From: Nocardia brasiliensis NBRC 14402
GTDB taxonomy: Bacteria > Actinomycetota > Actinomycetes > Mycobacteriales > Mycobacteriaceae
Direction: 5' to 3'
DNA: 64,000 bases
Assembly (NCBI RefSeq): GCF_000308475.2
Contig: NZ_BAFT02000070.1
Coordinates: 52,368 to 116,367 of the forward strand
Positions 43,201-51,642 of this stretch are shown piece by piece. Below the pieces are notes generated by a model. It was given only the letters and a program-made list of their open reading frames with translations. It searched no databases and had not been told where the DNA came from. Each line of letters opens with the position of its first letter. Positions within the stretch are counted from its first letter, which is position 1. Both the position numbers and the translations under genes were made by a program.

Positions 43201-43351
43201 GCGGACCAAGATAGCAGCGGCCGAACCCGAATTCCCGCTGGTACCGCGCCCGAAGATCAATTTCCTACATCGGCGAACAAAAATGCTACAGTCGCGAATG
43301 AAATCGGTGGGATCGCACCCAGCCGCTACCGCCACGCCCGAGGAGTCTTTG

Positions 43352-45274
43352 ATGACCGCGACCCTGTTCAACCCGAAGACCTGCGAGTTCGCCGAATTCG
43401 ACGCGACCACCCGGCGACTGCTGCGCGCGACCGTCGACTGGTTCGAAGGCCGGGGCAAAGCGGTGCTCAAGCAGGAGGACCGGGACCGGGTCTGGTACGC
43501 CGAGTTCCTCGATTTCGTGAAGCGCGAGGGCGTCTTCGCGACCTTCCTCACACCGGCGGCCGAGGCCGACGGTGACCCGGACAAGCGCTGGGACACCGGG
43601 CGCATCGCGATGATGAGCAAGATCCTCGGCTTCTATTCCATGCAGTACTGGTACGTCTGGCAGGTCAGCATCCTCGGCCTCGGCCCGATCTGGCAGAGCG
43701 GCAACGCGGCGGCCAAGCGGCGGGCCGCGACCCTGCTGGACTCCGGCGAGATCTTCGCGTTCGGTCTCTCCGAGAAGGAGCACGGCGCCGACGTCTACTC
43801 CACCGACATGGTCGTGACGCCGCAGGACGGCGGCGGCTTCCTGGCCACCGGCGGCAAGCACTACATCGGCAACGGCAATCAGGCCGCGCTCGTCTCGGTG
43901 TTCGGGCGGCGCTCGGACAAGCCGATCATCGACAGTTCGAAAGCGCTGGAGAGCAAGCCGACCGACGCCGATTACGAGGGGTATCTGTTCTTCCTCGCCG
44001 ACAGCGCGCACGAGAACTATCACCTGCGCGGCAACGTGGTGGACGGCCAGATGTACGTGGCCGCTTTCGATCTCGAGAACTACCCGGTGGCCGAGGAAGA
44101 CATTCTGCACCGCGGCGAGGCGGCCTTCCACGCGGCGATGAACACCGTGAACGTCGGCAAATTCAACCTCGGTTTCGGCGCCGTCGGCGCGTGCGAACAC
44201 GCCTACTACGAGGCCATTACGCACGCCGAGAACCGAATCCTGTTCGGGCACAGGGTGACCGAGTTCCCGCAGGTGCAGGCGTTGATGACCGATTCGTACG
44301 CGCGCCTGATCGCGATGAAGCTCTACAGCGAGCGGGCCATCGACTACATGCGCTCGGCTTCGCCGCAGGACCGGCGCTACCTGCTGTTCAACGCGATCGA
44401 GAAGATGACCGTGACGCGGCAGGGGCAGCGGATCATCGAAGACCTCGCGGACGTGATCGCGGCGCGCGGCTTCGAGAAGGACATGTACTTCCCGATGGCG
44501 ATGCTCGGCCTGTTCGGCCTGCCGCGCCTGGAAGGCACCGTGCACGTGAACATGGCGCTGTCGCTGAAGTTCATGGCCAACTACATGTTCCATCCGGCCG
44601 ACGCCGGATTGGCCGCGCTGCGCCTGCTGCCCGGCGCGGGTGCCGCGCCGCAGGGCGCGGTGCGCGCGGTCTCCGGCGCGCTGAGCTGGTCGAGTCGCAA
44701 GCTGGCCCCGCGCGCGGGTGCCGCGGTGCCGCAGCTGCGCGCCGAATTCGCCGGTGCCGCTTACGCTCCCGTGCCGACCCGGCGGGACGCGGCCGACGAC
44801 GAGTTCCTGTTCCGGCAGGGGCCCAGCAGTGGCCTGGGCCGGATCCGGTTCGCGGACTGGCGGCGGGTCTTCGAGAAGTTCAGCCACATCCCGAATGTCG
44901 CGGTGTTCCTGGAGCAGGCGCGTGCCTTCCAGACCCTGCTCGCGGCCGCGGAGCCGACGGCGGCGCAGCAGCGCGACGTGGACTTTCTGTTCGCGATCGG
45001 CGAGCTGTTCACCGCGCTGCCCTATGCGCAGCTGATTCTCGAGCAGGCCGAGATCGAAGGCACCGATGCCGACGTGCTCGACCAGATCTTCGACAACTTT
45101 GTGCGCGAGTTCGCCAAGCACGCGCTGACGCTGCACACCAAGCCCGCGGCTACCAAGGCGCAACAGACGCGCGCGCTGGATCTGATCCGGCGGCCGGTCG
45201 CCGATCGGGCCCGCTTCGAGCGGGTGTTCGCGCAGGCCAGGGCGCTGTCCGGGACCTATGAGATGAACCCATAA
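43352..45274 (+). CDS. Large acyl-CoA dehydrogenase family protein
   Basis: 640 residues, longer than the 380-400 of a minimal FadE. The FAD/acyl-binding core includes FAFGLSEKEHGADVYSTDMV (about 135-155) and GGKHYIGNGNQAA (about 168-180), and the C-terminal helical domain has KFNLGFGAVGACEHAYYEAI and ITHAENRILFGHRVTEFPQV, near the usual catalytic-base region. A further C-terminal part beyond about 440 is Ala/Arg-rich and of less certain fold. It should oxidise an acyl-CoA to the 2-enoyl-CoA. GAGGAG stands 8 bp upstream. Together with the MpaB-type oxygenase 58 bp downstream it may form a lipid-oxidation unit under the divergent TetR. Confidence 0.83.
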   Translation: MTATLFNPKTCEFAEFDATTRRLLRATVDWFEGRGKAVLKQEDRDRVWYAEFLDFVKREGVFATFLTPAAEADGDPDKRWDTGRIAMMSKILGFYSMQYWYVWQVSILGLGPIWQSGNAAAKRRAATLLDSGEIFAFGLSEKEHGADVYSTDMVVTPQDGGGFLATGGKHYIGNGNQAALVSVFGRRSDKPIIDSSKALESKPTDADYEGYLFFLADSAHENYHLRGNVVDGQMYVAAFDLENYPVAEEDILHRGEAAFHAAMNTVNVGKFNLGFGAVGACEHAYYEAITHAENRILFGHRVTEFPQVQALMTDSYARLIAMKLYSERAIDYMRSASPQDRRYLLFNAIEKMTVTRQGQRIIEDLADVIAARGFEKDMYFPMAMLGLFGLPRLEGTVHVNMALSLKFMANYMFHPADAGLAALRLLPGAGAAPQGAVRAVSGALSWSSRKLAPRAGAAVPQLRAEFAGAAYAPVPTRRDAADDEFLFRQGPSSGLGRIRFADWRRVFEKFSHIPNVAVFLEQARAFQTLLAAAEPTAAQQRDVDFLFAIGELFTALPYAQLILEQAEIEGTDADVLDQIFDNFVREFAKHALTLHTKPAATKAQQTRALDLIRRPVADRARFERVFAQARALSGTYEMNP

Positions 45275-45332
45275 CTATGCCGTACCCGAATGCTTCGGTT
45301 ACGACCGAGCCGTCCTGCAAAGGAGCAAGACG

Positions 45333-46289
45333 ATGACCACGCACGCCACCCGCCCGCAATTCGACGCACCGGCGCGGACCATCCGTGAGGTCGACTACGG
45401 CTTCTTCGGGCCGGACTCGCCGACCTGGAAAGTGTGGACCAACGCCACCGCCGTGATCGGCTTCCAGCGCTCGGTCGTGCTCGAACATTTCGATCCCGCG
45501 CTCACCGCCGCGGTCGCCGACGTCAAGGGCATCTACACCGACCCGCGCGGCCGGCTCGACCATACTTTCGCGTACTTCCTCATCGCTGCCGTCGCCGACA
45601 GTCGCATGGCGATCGAAGCCTCCGAACATTTGATGAAGGTGCATGCGCAGGCCACCGGCATCGAGCCGATCACCGGAAAGCGCTACAGCGCGAACAATCC
45701 CGACTCCCAGCTGTGGATCCACGTCACGGGCTGGCATTCGGTGCTCAAATGCTACGAGGTGTACGGTCCCGGTCCGCTGAGTCCTGCTGAGGAGCAGCGC
45801 TATTGGGCCGAATGCGTGATCGCGGCCGAATTGCAGACCTGCAAGCTGTCCGATGTGCCGCGCTCGCGGGCGCAGGTGCGCGAATACTTCGCGGCGATGC
45901 GGCCCAAACTCTGCACCTCCGAACGCGCCCACGAGGGCATGCACTATCTGCTGCACACCCCGCGTGATCGCGGCGTCAAACTCTGGGCGGGCAGCCGCCT
46001 CGTCGCCCCGGCCGCCATCGCCACCCTCCCGAAATGGATGCGCACCACAGGCGGTTTCGACCACCCCGCCGTCGTCGACCGCGGCTACCGCCTCCCCATG
46101 CGCGCCGCCATCAAAGCCCTCGGCAACGAGAAGGCCAAACAGGCCGTCCTCGGAAACTTCCTGGGCCCCATGACCGCCCGCCTCTACGCCGAACACCTCG
46201 CCGCAGGCATTCCCACCACCCCCACCACCGTCACCCCCGCAGCGGCCCGCACCCGCTACGCCCACACCAACCGCGCCTCCGCCGGGTGA
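45333..46289 (+). CDS. MpaB-family (DUF2236) oxygenase
   Basis: 318 residues, DUF2236/oxygenase MpaB family, the group that also includes the rubber oxygenase Lcp with b-type haem bound by conserved residues. DPRGRLDHTFAYFLIAAVAD (about 70-90) and WIHVTGWHSVLKCYEVYG (about 128-146) carry the conserved His and Arg/Tyr positions. Members oxygenate hydrophobic substrates such as terpenoid side chains or rubber. No signal peptide. It lies 58 bp after the acyl-CoA dehydrogenase gene, with GGAG before the ATG, and is probably cotranscribed. Substrate unknown. Confidence 0.83.
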   Translation: MTTHATRPQFDAPARTIREVDYGFFGPDSPTWKVWTNATAVIGFQRSVVLEHFDPALTAAVADVKGIYTDPRGRLDHTFAYFLIAAVADSRMAIEASEHLMKVHAQATGIEPITGKRYSANNPDSQLWIHVTGWHSVLKCYEVYGPGPLSPAEEQRYWAECVIAAELQTCKLSDVPRSRAQVREYFAAMRPKLCTSERAHEGMHYLLHTPRDRGVKLWAGSRLVAPAAIATLPKWMRTTGGFDHPAVVDRGYRLPMRAAIKALGNEKAKQAVLGNFLGPMTARLYAEHLAAGIPTTPTTVTPAAARTRYAHTNRASAG

Positions 46290-46386
46290 AGGGCGCTTCC
46301 GCTCGAGTTGTCGTCGACTGATCATTGCCGTATTCGAGGTCGGAAATCGACTCGGTTCCGGCTGGGCTCGCCTGTACCTTTGCTCC

Positions 46387-46995
46387 ATGGTGATCGTCAG
46401 CGAGCCGATGATGAGCACGGAGGCTTTCGAAGAGCTGGCTCGAGTTGCGTACCGCGTTGCCGACGGTTTGCGACTGGAATTCGTCGGCGGGAAGTTGAGC
46501 GCCAAACCTGTGCCGGATGGGACTCGCGGCTGCATCGTTGCGTGGTTGATCCGGAGTTGCGTGGAAGGTCGGCCCGAGTTATGGCTTTCGGCAACGGCAG
46601 GGCTCGCGGTCGGCAGCGACGGAGAGGGACGAGTGCGGCCTGACGGCGTGCTGGCCGACGCCGATGCCTTTGTGGCGCAAGGGGAGTGGGCTGACCCAGC
46701 GCCCGTTCTCATGGTTGCCGATGTGACCTCACATGACGCCGAAGCCGACCGTCGAGGCAAGTCTCGCGCCTACGCGGAGGCCGGCATACCCGTCTACTTG
46801 CTGATCGATCGACATGCCTGTGAAGTAGCCGCGCACAGCGAGCCCGCCGCAGGCAAATACACCCGAGTCCGGAAGGTCGTCTTCGGGGCCGAACTGCCGC
46901 TGCCCGCGCCAGTCGGCATCACCCTCGACACCGAGCCGCTGCAGCGATGGTCAAGTGACCACGCTGACGCTCGGTCTTCGATCACGGATTACTGA
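46387..46995 (+). CDS. Uma2-family (DUF820) PD-(D/E)XK-like protein
   Basis: 202 residues. The restriction-endonuclease-like core is visible: VRPDGVLADADAF (about 82-94) with the PD motif, then VLMVADVTSHDAEADRRGKS (about 107-127), in which the expected E-x-x-S is D-V-T-S and the catalytic Lys is in RRGKSRAYAEAGIPVYLLID. Substitution of Glu by Asp may reduce metal binding. Proteins of this family are abundant in actinobacteria and cyanobacteria and have no settled function; some resemble transposon-linked nucleases. ATG 46387 or ATG 46408 may be used. It stands alone. Confidence 0.75.
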   Translation: MVIVSEPMMSTEAFEELARVAYRVADGLRLEFVGGKLSAKPVPDGTRGCIVAWLIRSCVEGRPELWLSATAGLAVGSDGEGRVRPDGVLADADAFVAQGEWADPAPVLMVADVTSHDAEADRRGKSRAYAEAGIPVYLLIDRHACEVAAHSEPAAGKYTRVRKVVFGAELPLPAPVGITLDTEPLQRWSSDHADARSSITDY

Positions 46996-47070
46996 GGGTG
47001 CGGCAAGCCTGCCGCCGAACTCCGGACCGGGGGTCGTCGCTCCTTCGTCCCTGTCGCCGACCTGCTCCGG

Positions 47071-47206
47071 TCAGGCGATCTTCTGCCGCCGGTCGACTAC
47101 GGTCACGTTTGTGCCGATCTGGATGTCGTCATCGACCAAGATCCATTCGAGGACTGAGCCTGGCCGCAGTTGGCCCGCAACCTCATCGCCGGGTAGCGAT
47201 ATCCGT
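47071..47206 (-). pseudogene. Possible truncated gene fragment
   Basis: A leftward frame of about 44 codons reads ISLPGDEVAGQLRPGSVLEW followed by ILVDDDIQIGTNVTVVDRRQ and KIA-stop. It looks protein-like (alternating hydrophobics, GC-rich third positions) but has an in-frame TAG within 11 codons upstream and no ATG, GTG or TTG, so it cannot be an intact gene. It lies between the Uma2-family gene and xthA and could be the tail of a lost neighbour. Confidence 0.35.
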
Positions 47207-47209
47207 TGT

Positions 47210-48025
47210 TCAGTCGGTGAAGTCGGCTATTACGGGGGCGTGGTCGCTGGCGCCCTTGCCTTTTCGTTCTTCGCGGTCGACCATCGCGTCGGTTGCGGTG
47301 GCGGCGAGGGCCGGGGAGGCGAGGATGAAGTCGATGCGCATGCCCTCTTTGCGGGGGAAGCGGAGTTGGGTGTAGTCCCAGTAGGTGTAGACGCCGGGGC
47401 CGGGGGCGAAGGGGCGCATGACGTCGGCGAAGCCGGTGTCGAGGAAGGATTGGAAGGCGTCGCGCTCGGGCTGGGAGGTGTGCGTCTTGTGCGCGAAGAA
47501 CTCGGGGGACCAGACGTCGTCGTCGGTGGGGGCGATGTTCCAGTCACCGACCAGCGCGATCTTGGCCTGCGGGTTTTCCGCGAGCCAGCGTTCGCCGTTG
47601 GCCCGTAGCGCCGCAAGCCATTCCAGCTTGTAGGCGTAGTGCGGGTCCTGCAGGGCGCGTCCGTTCGGCACGTACAGGCTCCACACCCGCACGCCGCCGC
47701 AGGTCGCGCCGAGCGCCCTCGACTCGATGACCGGGGCGCTGAGCAGCGACTCACCGGCCTCCTTGTCGAAGCCCGGCTGATCCGGGAACGAGGGCTCGAC
47801 ATCGGTGAGCCCGACCCGCGACACGATGGCCACACCGTTCCACTGGTTGATGCCCAAATGAGCGACCTCGTAGCCGAGTTCGTCGAACCGCTCGAACGGG
47901 AACTGATCGTCGCGGCACTTCGTCTCCTGAATGGCCAGGACGTCGATGTCCTGGCGGTCCAGAAACTCCGCTACCCGGTCGAGCCGGGAGCGGATCGAGT
48001 TGACGTTCCACGTGGCGAGGCGCAC
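47210..48025 (-). CDS. xthA: Exodeoxyribonuclease III / AP endonuclease
   Basis: 271 residues, full length. It repairs abasic sites and 3'-blocked ends. Endonuclease/exonuclease/phosphatase motifs are in place: ATWNVNSIRSR, VLAIQETKCRD (metal Glu), VGDWNIAPTDDD, the C-terminal MRIDFILASPAL and SDHAPVIADF with catalytic Asp-His. GTG 48025 is the start, with GGAAAGG before it. It belongs to the block conserved as Rv0427c-Rv0433 in M. tuberculosis and lies 62 bp after the GNAT gene on the same strand. Confidence 0.95.
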   Translation of the reverse strand: MRLATWNVNSIRSRLDRVAEFLDRQDIDVLAIQETKCRDDQFPFERFDELGYEVAHLGINQWNGVAIVSRVGLTDVEPSFPDQPGFDKEAGESLLSAPVIESRALGATCGGVRVWSLYVPNGRALQDPHYAYKLEWLAALRANGERWLAENPQAKIALVGDWNIAPTDDDVWSPEFFAHKTHTSQPERDAFQSFLDTGFADVMRPFAPGPGVYTYWDYTQLRFPRKEGMRIDFILASPALAATATDAMVDREERKGKGASDHAPVIADFTD

Positions 48026-48087
48026 GAGTGCCTTTCCGCTGGCGAGCCCGGGTGCGGGGCTCGGTGTGCTGGGGGTCTGATTCCGTT

Positions 48088-49092
48088 CTACCGCAGCGCC
48101 GCCGAACCGGCGAGAGCGGTCGGCGCGGCGTAGCGGTACGTGTGGTGTTCGAGGAAGCCGAGTTCGCGGTACAGCGCGATCGCGGCGCTGTTGCCCGCCT
48201 CGACCTGAAGGTACGCGTGCGTCGCGCCGCGGCTGTGGCCCCAGCGGATCAGCTCGGCGCACACCAGGGAACCGAGGCCCTTCCGGCGATGCTCGGCGGC
48301 TACCGCCACACAGGTGAGCCCGATCCAGCCGCGCCCGTCCGGTGCGGTGGTGAGTGCCCCGCGCCCGATCGCGATGGGGGTCGGCACGCCGAGCGAAGCG
48401 AACCCGAGTTCGCCGTCGCGCACCGCGGTCAATACGCCGAGGTCCGGCAGTGGTGCCGAAAGCCGTTGCGGCGTGGGCGCTTCCCCGTCGCGCCGGTTCA
48501 GCTCCTGCCAGGCCGCATCCGGGGTCGCCGCGACCCGCACCATCGAAGGCCCCTGGGGCAGCACGAAATTCTCGATATCGATGGCCATCATGACGGTTTC
48601 GCGCCAGCTGTTCCAGCCCGGCGGAATGGGTGCGAGCCGGTCCGGCAGCGCCAGCAGCAGCGGCAGGCCGCGTTCGGCGTACCACGCGGCGATCCGGTGC
48701 AGCGTGTCCGCGGTCAGCCCCGCGGGTTCGCCGGAACTGCCGAGCGGCACAGCGGAATTGGCACGACTGGTGAACCCGTTGCCCGCCCGTGCCAGCCACC
48801 CGTCGATCCACGCGTGTTCGATCCCGGGCCAGCCGTCGGCGGCCGCGGCCTCCAGCGCCCGGATCTCCTTGGTGCGAATCGGTCTCGGACCCAACGCCTT
48901 CAGCGCGATCACCCGGTCCGGCGTCACCGCGACGAGCTGTCCGTCGACGCCGCGCACGGTCGGCGGATCCAGCGAGACCAGCTCGCCGATCACATCGGTG
49001 AGCGGCTGGGGATAACCGGCGGGCAGCCGGTAGCGCAGGACGACGCGACGGCCGAGCGGGATGTCGGGGAGTCCGCCGCCGTCAGTCGTCAT
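48088..49092 (-). CDS. GNAT-family N-acetyltransferase (Rv0428c-like)
   Basis: 334 residues. The N-terminal part (about 1-80, with DIPLGRRVVLRYRLPAGYPQ) looks like a small beta domain, followed by two GNAT-like regions; the C-terminal one (about 240-325) has the acetyl-CoA loop AEHRRKGLGSLV (R-x-x-G-x-G pattern) and ALYRELGFLEHHTY. The mycobacterial orthologue has the same place next to def and xthA. The target amine is unknown; proximity to def suggests N-terminal acetylation, which is only an inference. Its ATG overlaps the def stop by 11 bp. Confidence 0.88.
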   Translation of the reverse strand: MTTDGGGLPDIPLGRRVVLRYRLPAGYPQPLTDVIGELVSLDPPTVRGVDGQLVAVTPDRVIALKALGPRPIRTKEIRALEAAAADGWPGIEHAWIDGWLARAGNGFTSRANSAVPLGSSGEPAGLTADTLHRIAAWYAERGLPLLLALPDRLAPIPPGWNSWRETVMMAIDIENFVLPQGPSMVRVAATPDAAWQELNRRDGEAPTPQRLSAPLPDLGVLTAVRDGELGFASLGVPTPIAIGRGALTTAPDGRGWIGLTCVAVAAEHRRKGLGSLVCAELIRWGHSRGATHAYLQVEAGNSAAIALYRELGFLEHHTYRYAAPTALAGSAALR

Positions 49093-49672
49093 GGCCGAAC
49101 GGGTCCGGCACCGTGCCGGGGATCCAGCTGAGTCCCGGTGTGCCCCAACCGTTGCGCTTGATCGCCTTCTTCGCCGCGCGCGCGTTGCGCCCGATCAGCA
49201 CGTCGACGTACAGGAAGCCGTCGAGGTGGCCCACCTCGTGCTGCAGCATGCGCGCGAAGAAGTTCTCGCCCTCGATCTCGACCGGGTTGCCGTGCTCGTC
49301 GGTGCCGGTGACCTTGGCCCAGGTGGCGCGGCCGGTCGGATACTGCTCGCCGGGTACGGACAGGCAGCCTTCCTCGTCGTCGTCCGGGTCGGGCATCGTC
49401 TCGGGGATGGCCGAGGTCTCCAGCACCGGGTTGATCACCGCGCCGCGGCGACGGGTGGCGGTGCCGTCGGCGCGCACGTCGGGGCAGTCGTAGACGAACA
49501 GCCGCAGCGGCACGCCCACCTGGTTGGCCGCGAGCCCGACGCCGTGCGCGGCGTCGAGGGTCTCGTACATGTCCGCGATCAGCTCGGCCAGTTCCTCCGG
49601 TGACTGGGTGACCTTCTCGGTCGGGTTGTGCAGAACCGGGTCGCCGACGATCACGATCGGGAGGATAGCCAT
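49082..49672 (-). CDS. def: Peptide deformylase
   Basis: 196 residues. It removes the formyl group from initiator Met. All three motifs are present: GVGLAANQVG (about 43-52), EGCLSVPG (about 105-112) and QHEVGHLDG (about 147-155), with Cys and two His binding Fe2+/Zn2+. The C-terminal tail GTPGLSWIPGTVPDPFGHDD is longer than in E. coli and typical of mycobacterial Def. ATG 49672 has a GGGAGG site upstream. It lies in the def-GNAT-xthA unit and is divergent from the DUF3263 gene. Confidence 0.96.
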   Translation of the reverse strand: MAILPIVIVGDPVLHNPTEKVTQSPEELAELIADMYETLDAAHGVGLAANQVGVPLRLFVYDCPDVRADGTATRRRGAVINPVLETSAIPETMPDPDDDEEGCLSVPGEQYPTGRATWAKVTGTDEHGNPVEIEGENFFARMLQHEVGHLDGFLYVDVLIGRNARAAKKAIKRNGWGTPGLSWIPGTVPDPFGHDD

Positions 49673-49860
49673 GGGACCAATTATTGCCGCGCCCGCTGGT
49701 CGGCGATGGTCGGGGGCGGTGATCGGCGCCGCGGCGCGCCTACTCGCAGGTAGCGAACACGCCGCGCCGTAGACCCGGTGATCCTGGTGTCTCGTGGTTG
49801 AATGATCCGCGACGTACAAGCACCATTTTTCGTCTGGTGGTAACTCGGCGAGGGAGCAAG

Positions 49861-50205
49861 ATGGACGGCGCAGCGGCACGGAATCTTTCCGCGATCCAGG
49901 GCGACCCTTCCGCGAGCGACGATGTCACGGCAGCGGAATCGACCGGCGACAGCGACGGTTTGAGCCGCCGCGAACACGACATCCTGGCTTTCGAGCGCCA
50001 GTGGTGGAAGTACGCGGGGGCGAAGGAAGAAGCGATCAAAGAGCTGTTCGGCATGTCGCCGACCAGGTACTACCAGGTGCTCAACGCGGTGGTCGACCGG
50101 CCCGAGGCGCTCGCCGTGGATCCGATGCTGGTCAAGCGGCTGCGCAGGCTGCGGGCGAGCAGGCAGAAAGCCAGGGCCGCGCGACGGCTCGGTTTCCAGG
50201 TATGA
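49861..50205 (+). CDS. DUF3263 protein (Rv0430-like)
   Basis: 114 residues. A disordered N-terminal third precedes the conserved DUF3263 helical core: LSRREHDILAFERQWWKYAG and AKEEAIKELFGMSPTRYYQVLN (about 34-76), which resembles a small HTH-like fold, and a basic C-terminus (KRLRRLRASRQKARAARRLG). GGGAG lies 6-8 bp before the ATG. The position between def and the VirR-like gene is as in M. tuberculosis. It may be a DNA-binding protein; function unproven. It is followed after 19 bp by the VirR-like gene. Confidence 0.87.
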   Translation: MDGAAARNLSAIQGDPSASDDVTAAESTGDSDGLSRREHDILAFERQWWKYAGAKEEAIKELFGMSPTRYYQVLNAVVDRPEALAVDPMLVKRLRRLRASRQKARAARRLGFQV

Positions 50206-50224
50206 CCGGACTAGGCTCGAGTAG

Positions 50225-50812
50225 GTGAGCTACCCGAATCCCACCTCCGGTGGGCCGCCATTGCGAGCGTTGGCGATGGTGTTGATCGCACTGGCCATCG
50301 TGTTCGGTGGACTCGGCGCGATGTCGCTGTCGAAATCGGATGCCGACAGCTCGAGCAGCGTTCCGTCGGAATCCACTACCGCGACCGCGGCCCCGCAGAT
50401 GCCGGCGAGCACCACGGTCGACAAGACCACGCCCGCCCCGTCGTCCGCGGCCGCGAGCAGCACCCCGGCGACGACCACCGCCACCACCACCCCGCCGACG
50501 ACCACGGTGCCGACTACGACCGGTTCCGCGGCGGCCAAGGCGGTACCGGTGCGGGTGCTGAACAACAGCATGATCGCCGGTCTGGCCGCCAAGACCGCGG
50601 GTCAGCTCACCGCCGAGGGCTGGTCGGTGGTCGAGACGGGCAACTATCCCGGCGCGAATGTTCCGAAAACGACCGTGTACTACGGCAATTCACCGGCCGA
50701 CAAGGACGCCGCATTGGCCATCGCCGACGAACTCGGCGTCACCGCGGAGCCGAAGTCGAGCGGTTTGGGCGAGTCGTCCCCGGGTGTCACCGTCATCGTG
50801 ACGGGTAACTGA
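50225..50812 (+). CDS. VirR-like LytR_C-domain membrane protein
   Basis: 195 residues from GTG 50225. A single N-terminal membrane span (LRALAMVLIALAIVFGGLGA, about 14-33), then a long Thr/Pro/Ala/Ser-rich linker (about 40-102), then a LytR_C domain from about 105 (VPVRVLNNSMIAGLAAKTAG through ESSPGVTVIVTGN). Same architecture and place as Rv0431 (VirR/Vep), which is linked to vesicle release and cell-wall integrity in M. tuberculosis. Here the function is transferred by similarity and synteny. It is read with the DUF3263 gene. Confidence 0.87.
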   Translation: MSYPNPTSGGPPLRALAMVLIALAIVFGGLGAMSLSKSDADSSSSVPSESTTATAAPQMPASTTVDKTTPAPSSAAASSTPATTTATTTPPTTTVPTTTGSAAAKAVPVRVLNNSMIAGLAAKTAGQLTAEGWSVVETGNYPGANVPKTTVYYGNSPADKDAALAIADELGVTAEPKSSGLGESSPGVTVIVTGN

Positions 50813-50902
50813 TACCTGCGACCTGCCGCTATCCGGGCCTGTCGCTGGACGACACGACGGGCGTGGCATCATCTTGTCCGGTAACGAACGTGTCCACCCA
50901 GC

Positions 50903-50931
50903 TTTACTCGTAAACTTTCGGTACTCGTAAA
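50903..50931 (+). promoter_or_regulatory. Repeated ACTCGTAAA motif upstream of sodC
   Basis: ACTCGTAAA occurs twice 17 bp apart (50906-50914 and 50923-50931); the first lies within the palindrome TTTACTCGTAAA. The second overlaps the AAAGGAG ribosome site of sodC. No clear -10/-35 pair; may be an operator. Confidence 0.4.
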
Positions 50932-50942
50932 GGAGTTCCCCG

Positions 50943-51629
50943 ATGGCCCCGTCCACAACTCGTCGCCCGTCTTGGCGGACTGTGACCCCGGTGCTCGCGG
51001 TCGCGGTCCTGGGCCTCGCAGGCTGCACGAACAGCCAGGAGTCGAGTGACGTCAAGGGAACCACCCCGCCGGTCTGGAGTGGCGCGGCGGCCCCGCCCGC
51101 GAGCGAGTTCGGCAAGGAAACCGGTACCGCCGAGGCGAACACGGGCGTGAAGGTCGACCTGAAGGACGCCGCGGGCGCCTCGGTCGGCACGGCGAACTTC
51201 GTCAAGGACGGCAACCACCTGCAGGTCACCGTCGAGGCGCACGGCCTGCGTCCCGGCTTCCACGGCCTGCACGTGCACCAGATCGGCAAGTGTGAGCCCA
51301 ACTCGGTGGCTCCGACCGGTGGTCCGGCCGGCGACTTCCTCTCCGCCGGTGGGCATCTGCAGGTCGGCAGCGCGAACACGCACCCGGCCAGCGGCGACCT
51401 GACCTCGCTCGAGGTCCGTTCCGACGGCACGGCCAAGCTGGTCACCACCACCGATGCGGTGACCCTCGACGATCTGAAGAACAAGGCGTTGATGATCCAC
51501 GCCGATGCCGACAACTTCGGCAACATCCCGAACCGTTATGTCCGACCCGACGGCGTTGCCGGGCCGGATGACACGACGCTAGCGACAGGTGACGCGGGCG
51601 GCCGCGTCGCCTGCGGTGTAATCCAGTAG
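50943..51629 (+). CDS. sodC: Cu,Zn superoxide dismutase, lipoprotein
   Basis: 228 residues. The signal peptide ends in a lipobox LGLAGC (Cys 28), so the enzyme is lipid-anchored outside the membrane, as in mycobacterial SodC. The copper/zinc region includes GFHGLHVHQIGKC (HxH), AGGHLQVGSANTHP and LMIHADADNFG with later ligands, and the second half of the disulfide is near VACGVIQ. It disproportionates superoxide and protects the envelope. AAAGGAG is before the ATG. The repeat ACTCGTAAA lies directly upstream. Same place as Rv0432 in M. tuberculosis. Confidence 0.95.
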   Translation: MAPSTTRRPSWRTVTPVLAVAVLGLAGCTNSQESSDVKGTTPPVWSGAAAPPASEFGKETGTAEANTGVKVDLKDAAGASVGTANFVKDGNHLQVTVEAHGLRPGFHGLHVHQIGKCEPNSVAPTGGPAGDFLSAGGHLQVGSANTHPASGDLTSLEVRSDGTAKLVTTTDAVTLDDLKNKALMIHADADNFGNIPNRYVRPDGVAGPDDTTLATGDAGGRVACGVIQ

Positions 51630-51642
51630 CGCAGGAGCCGAT

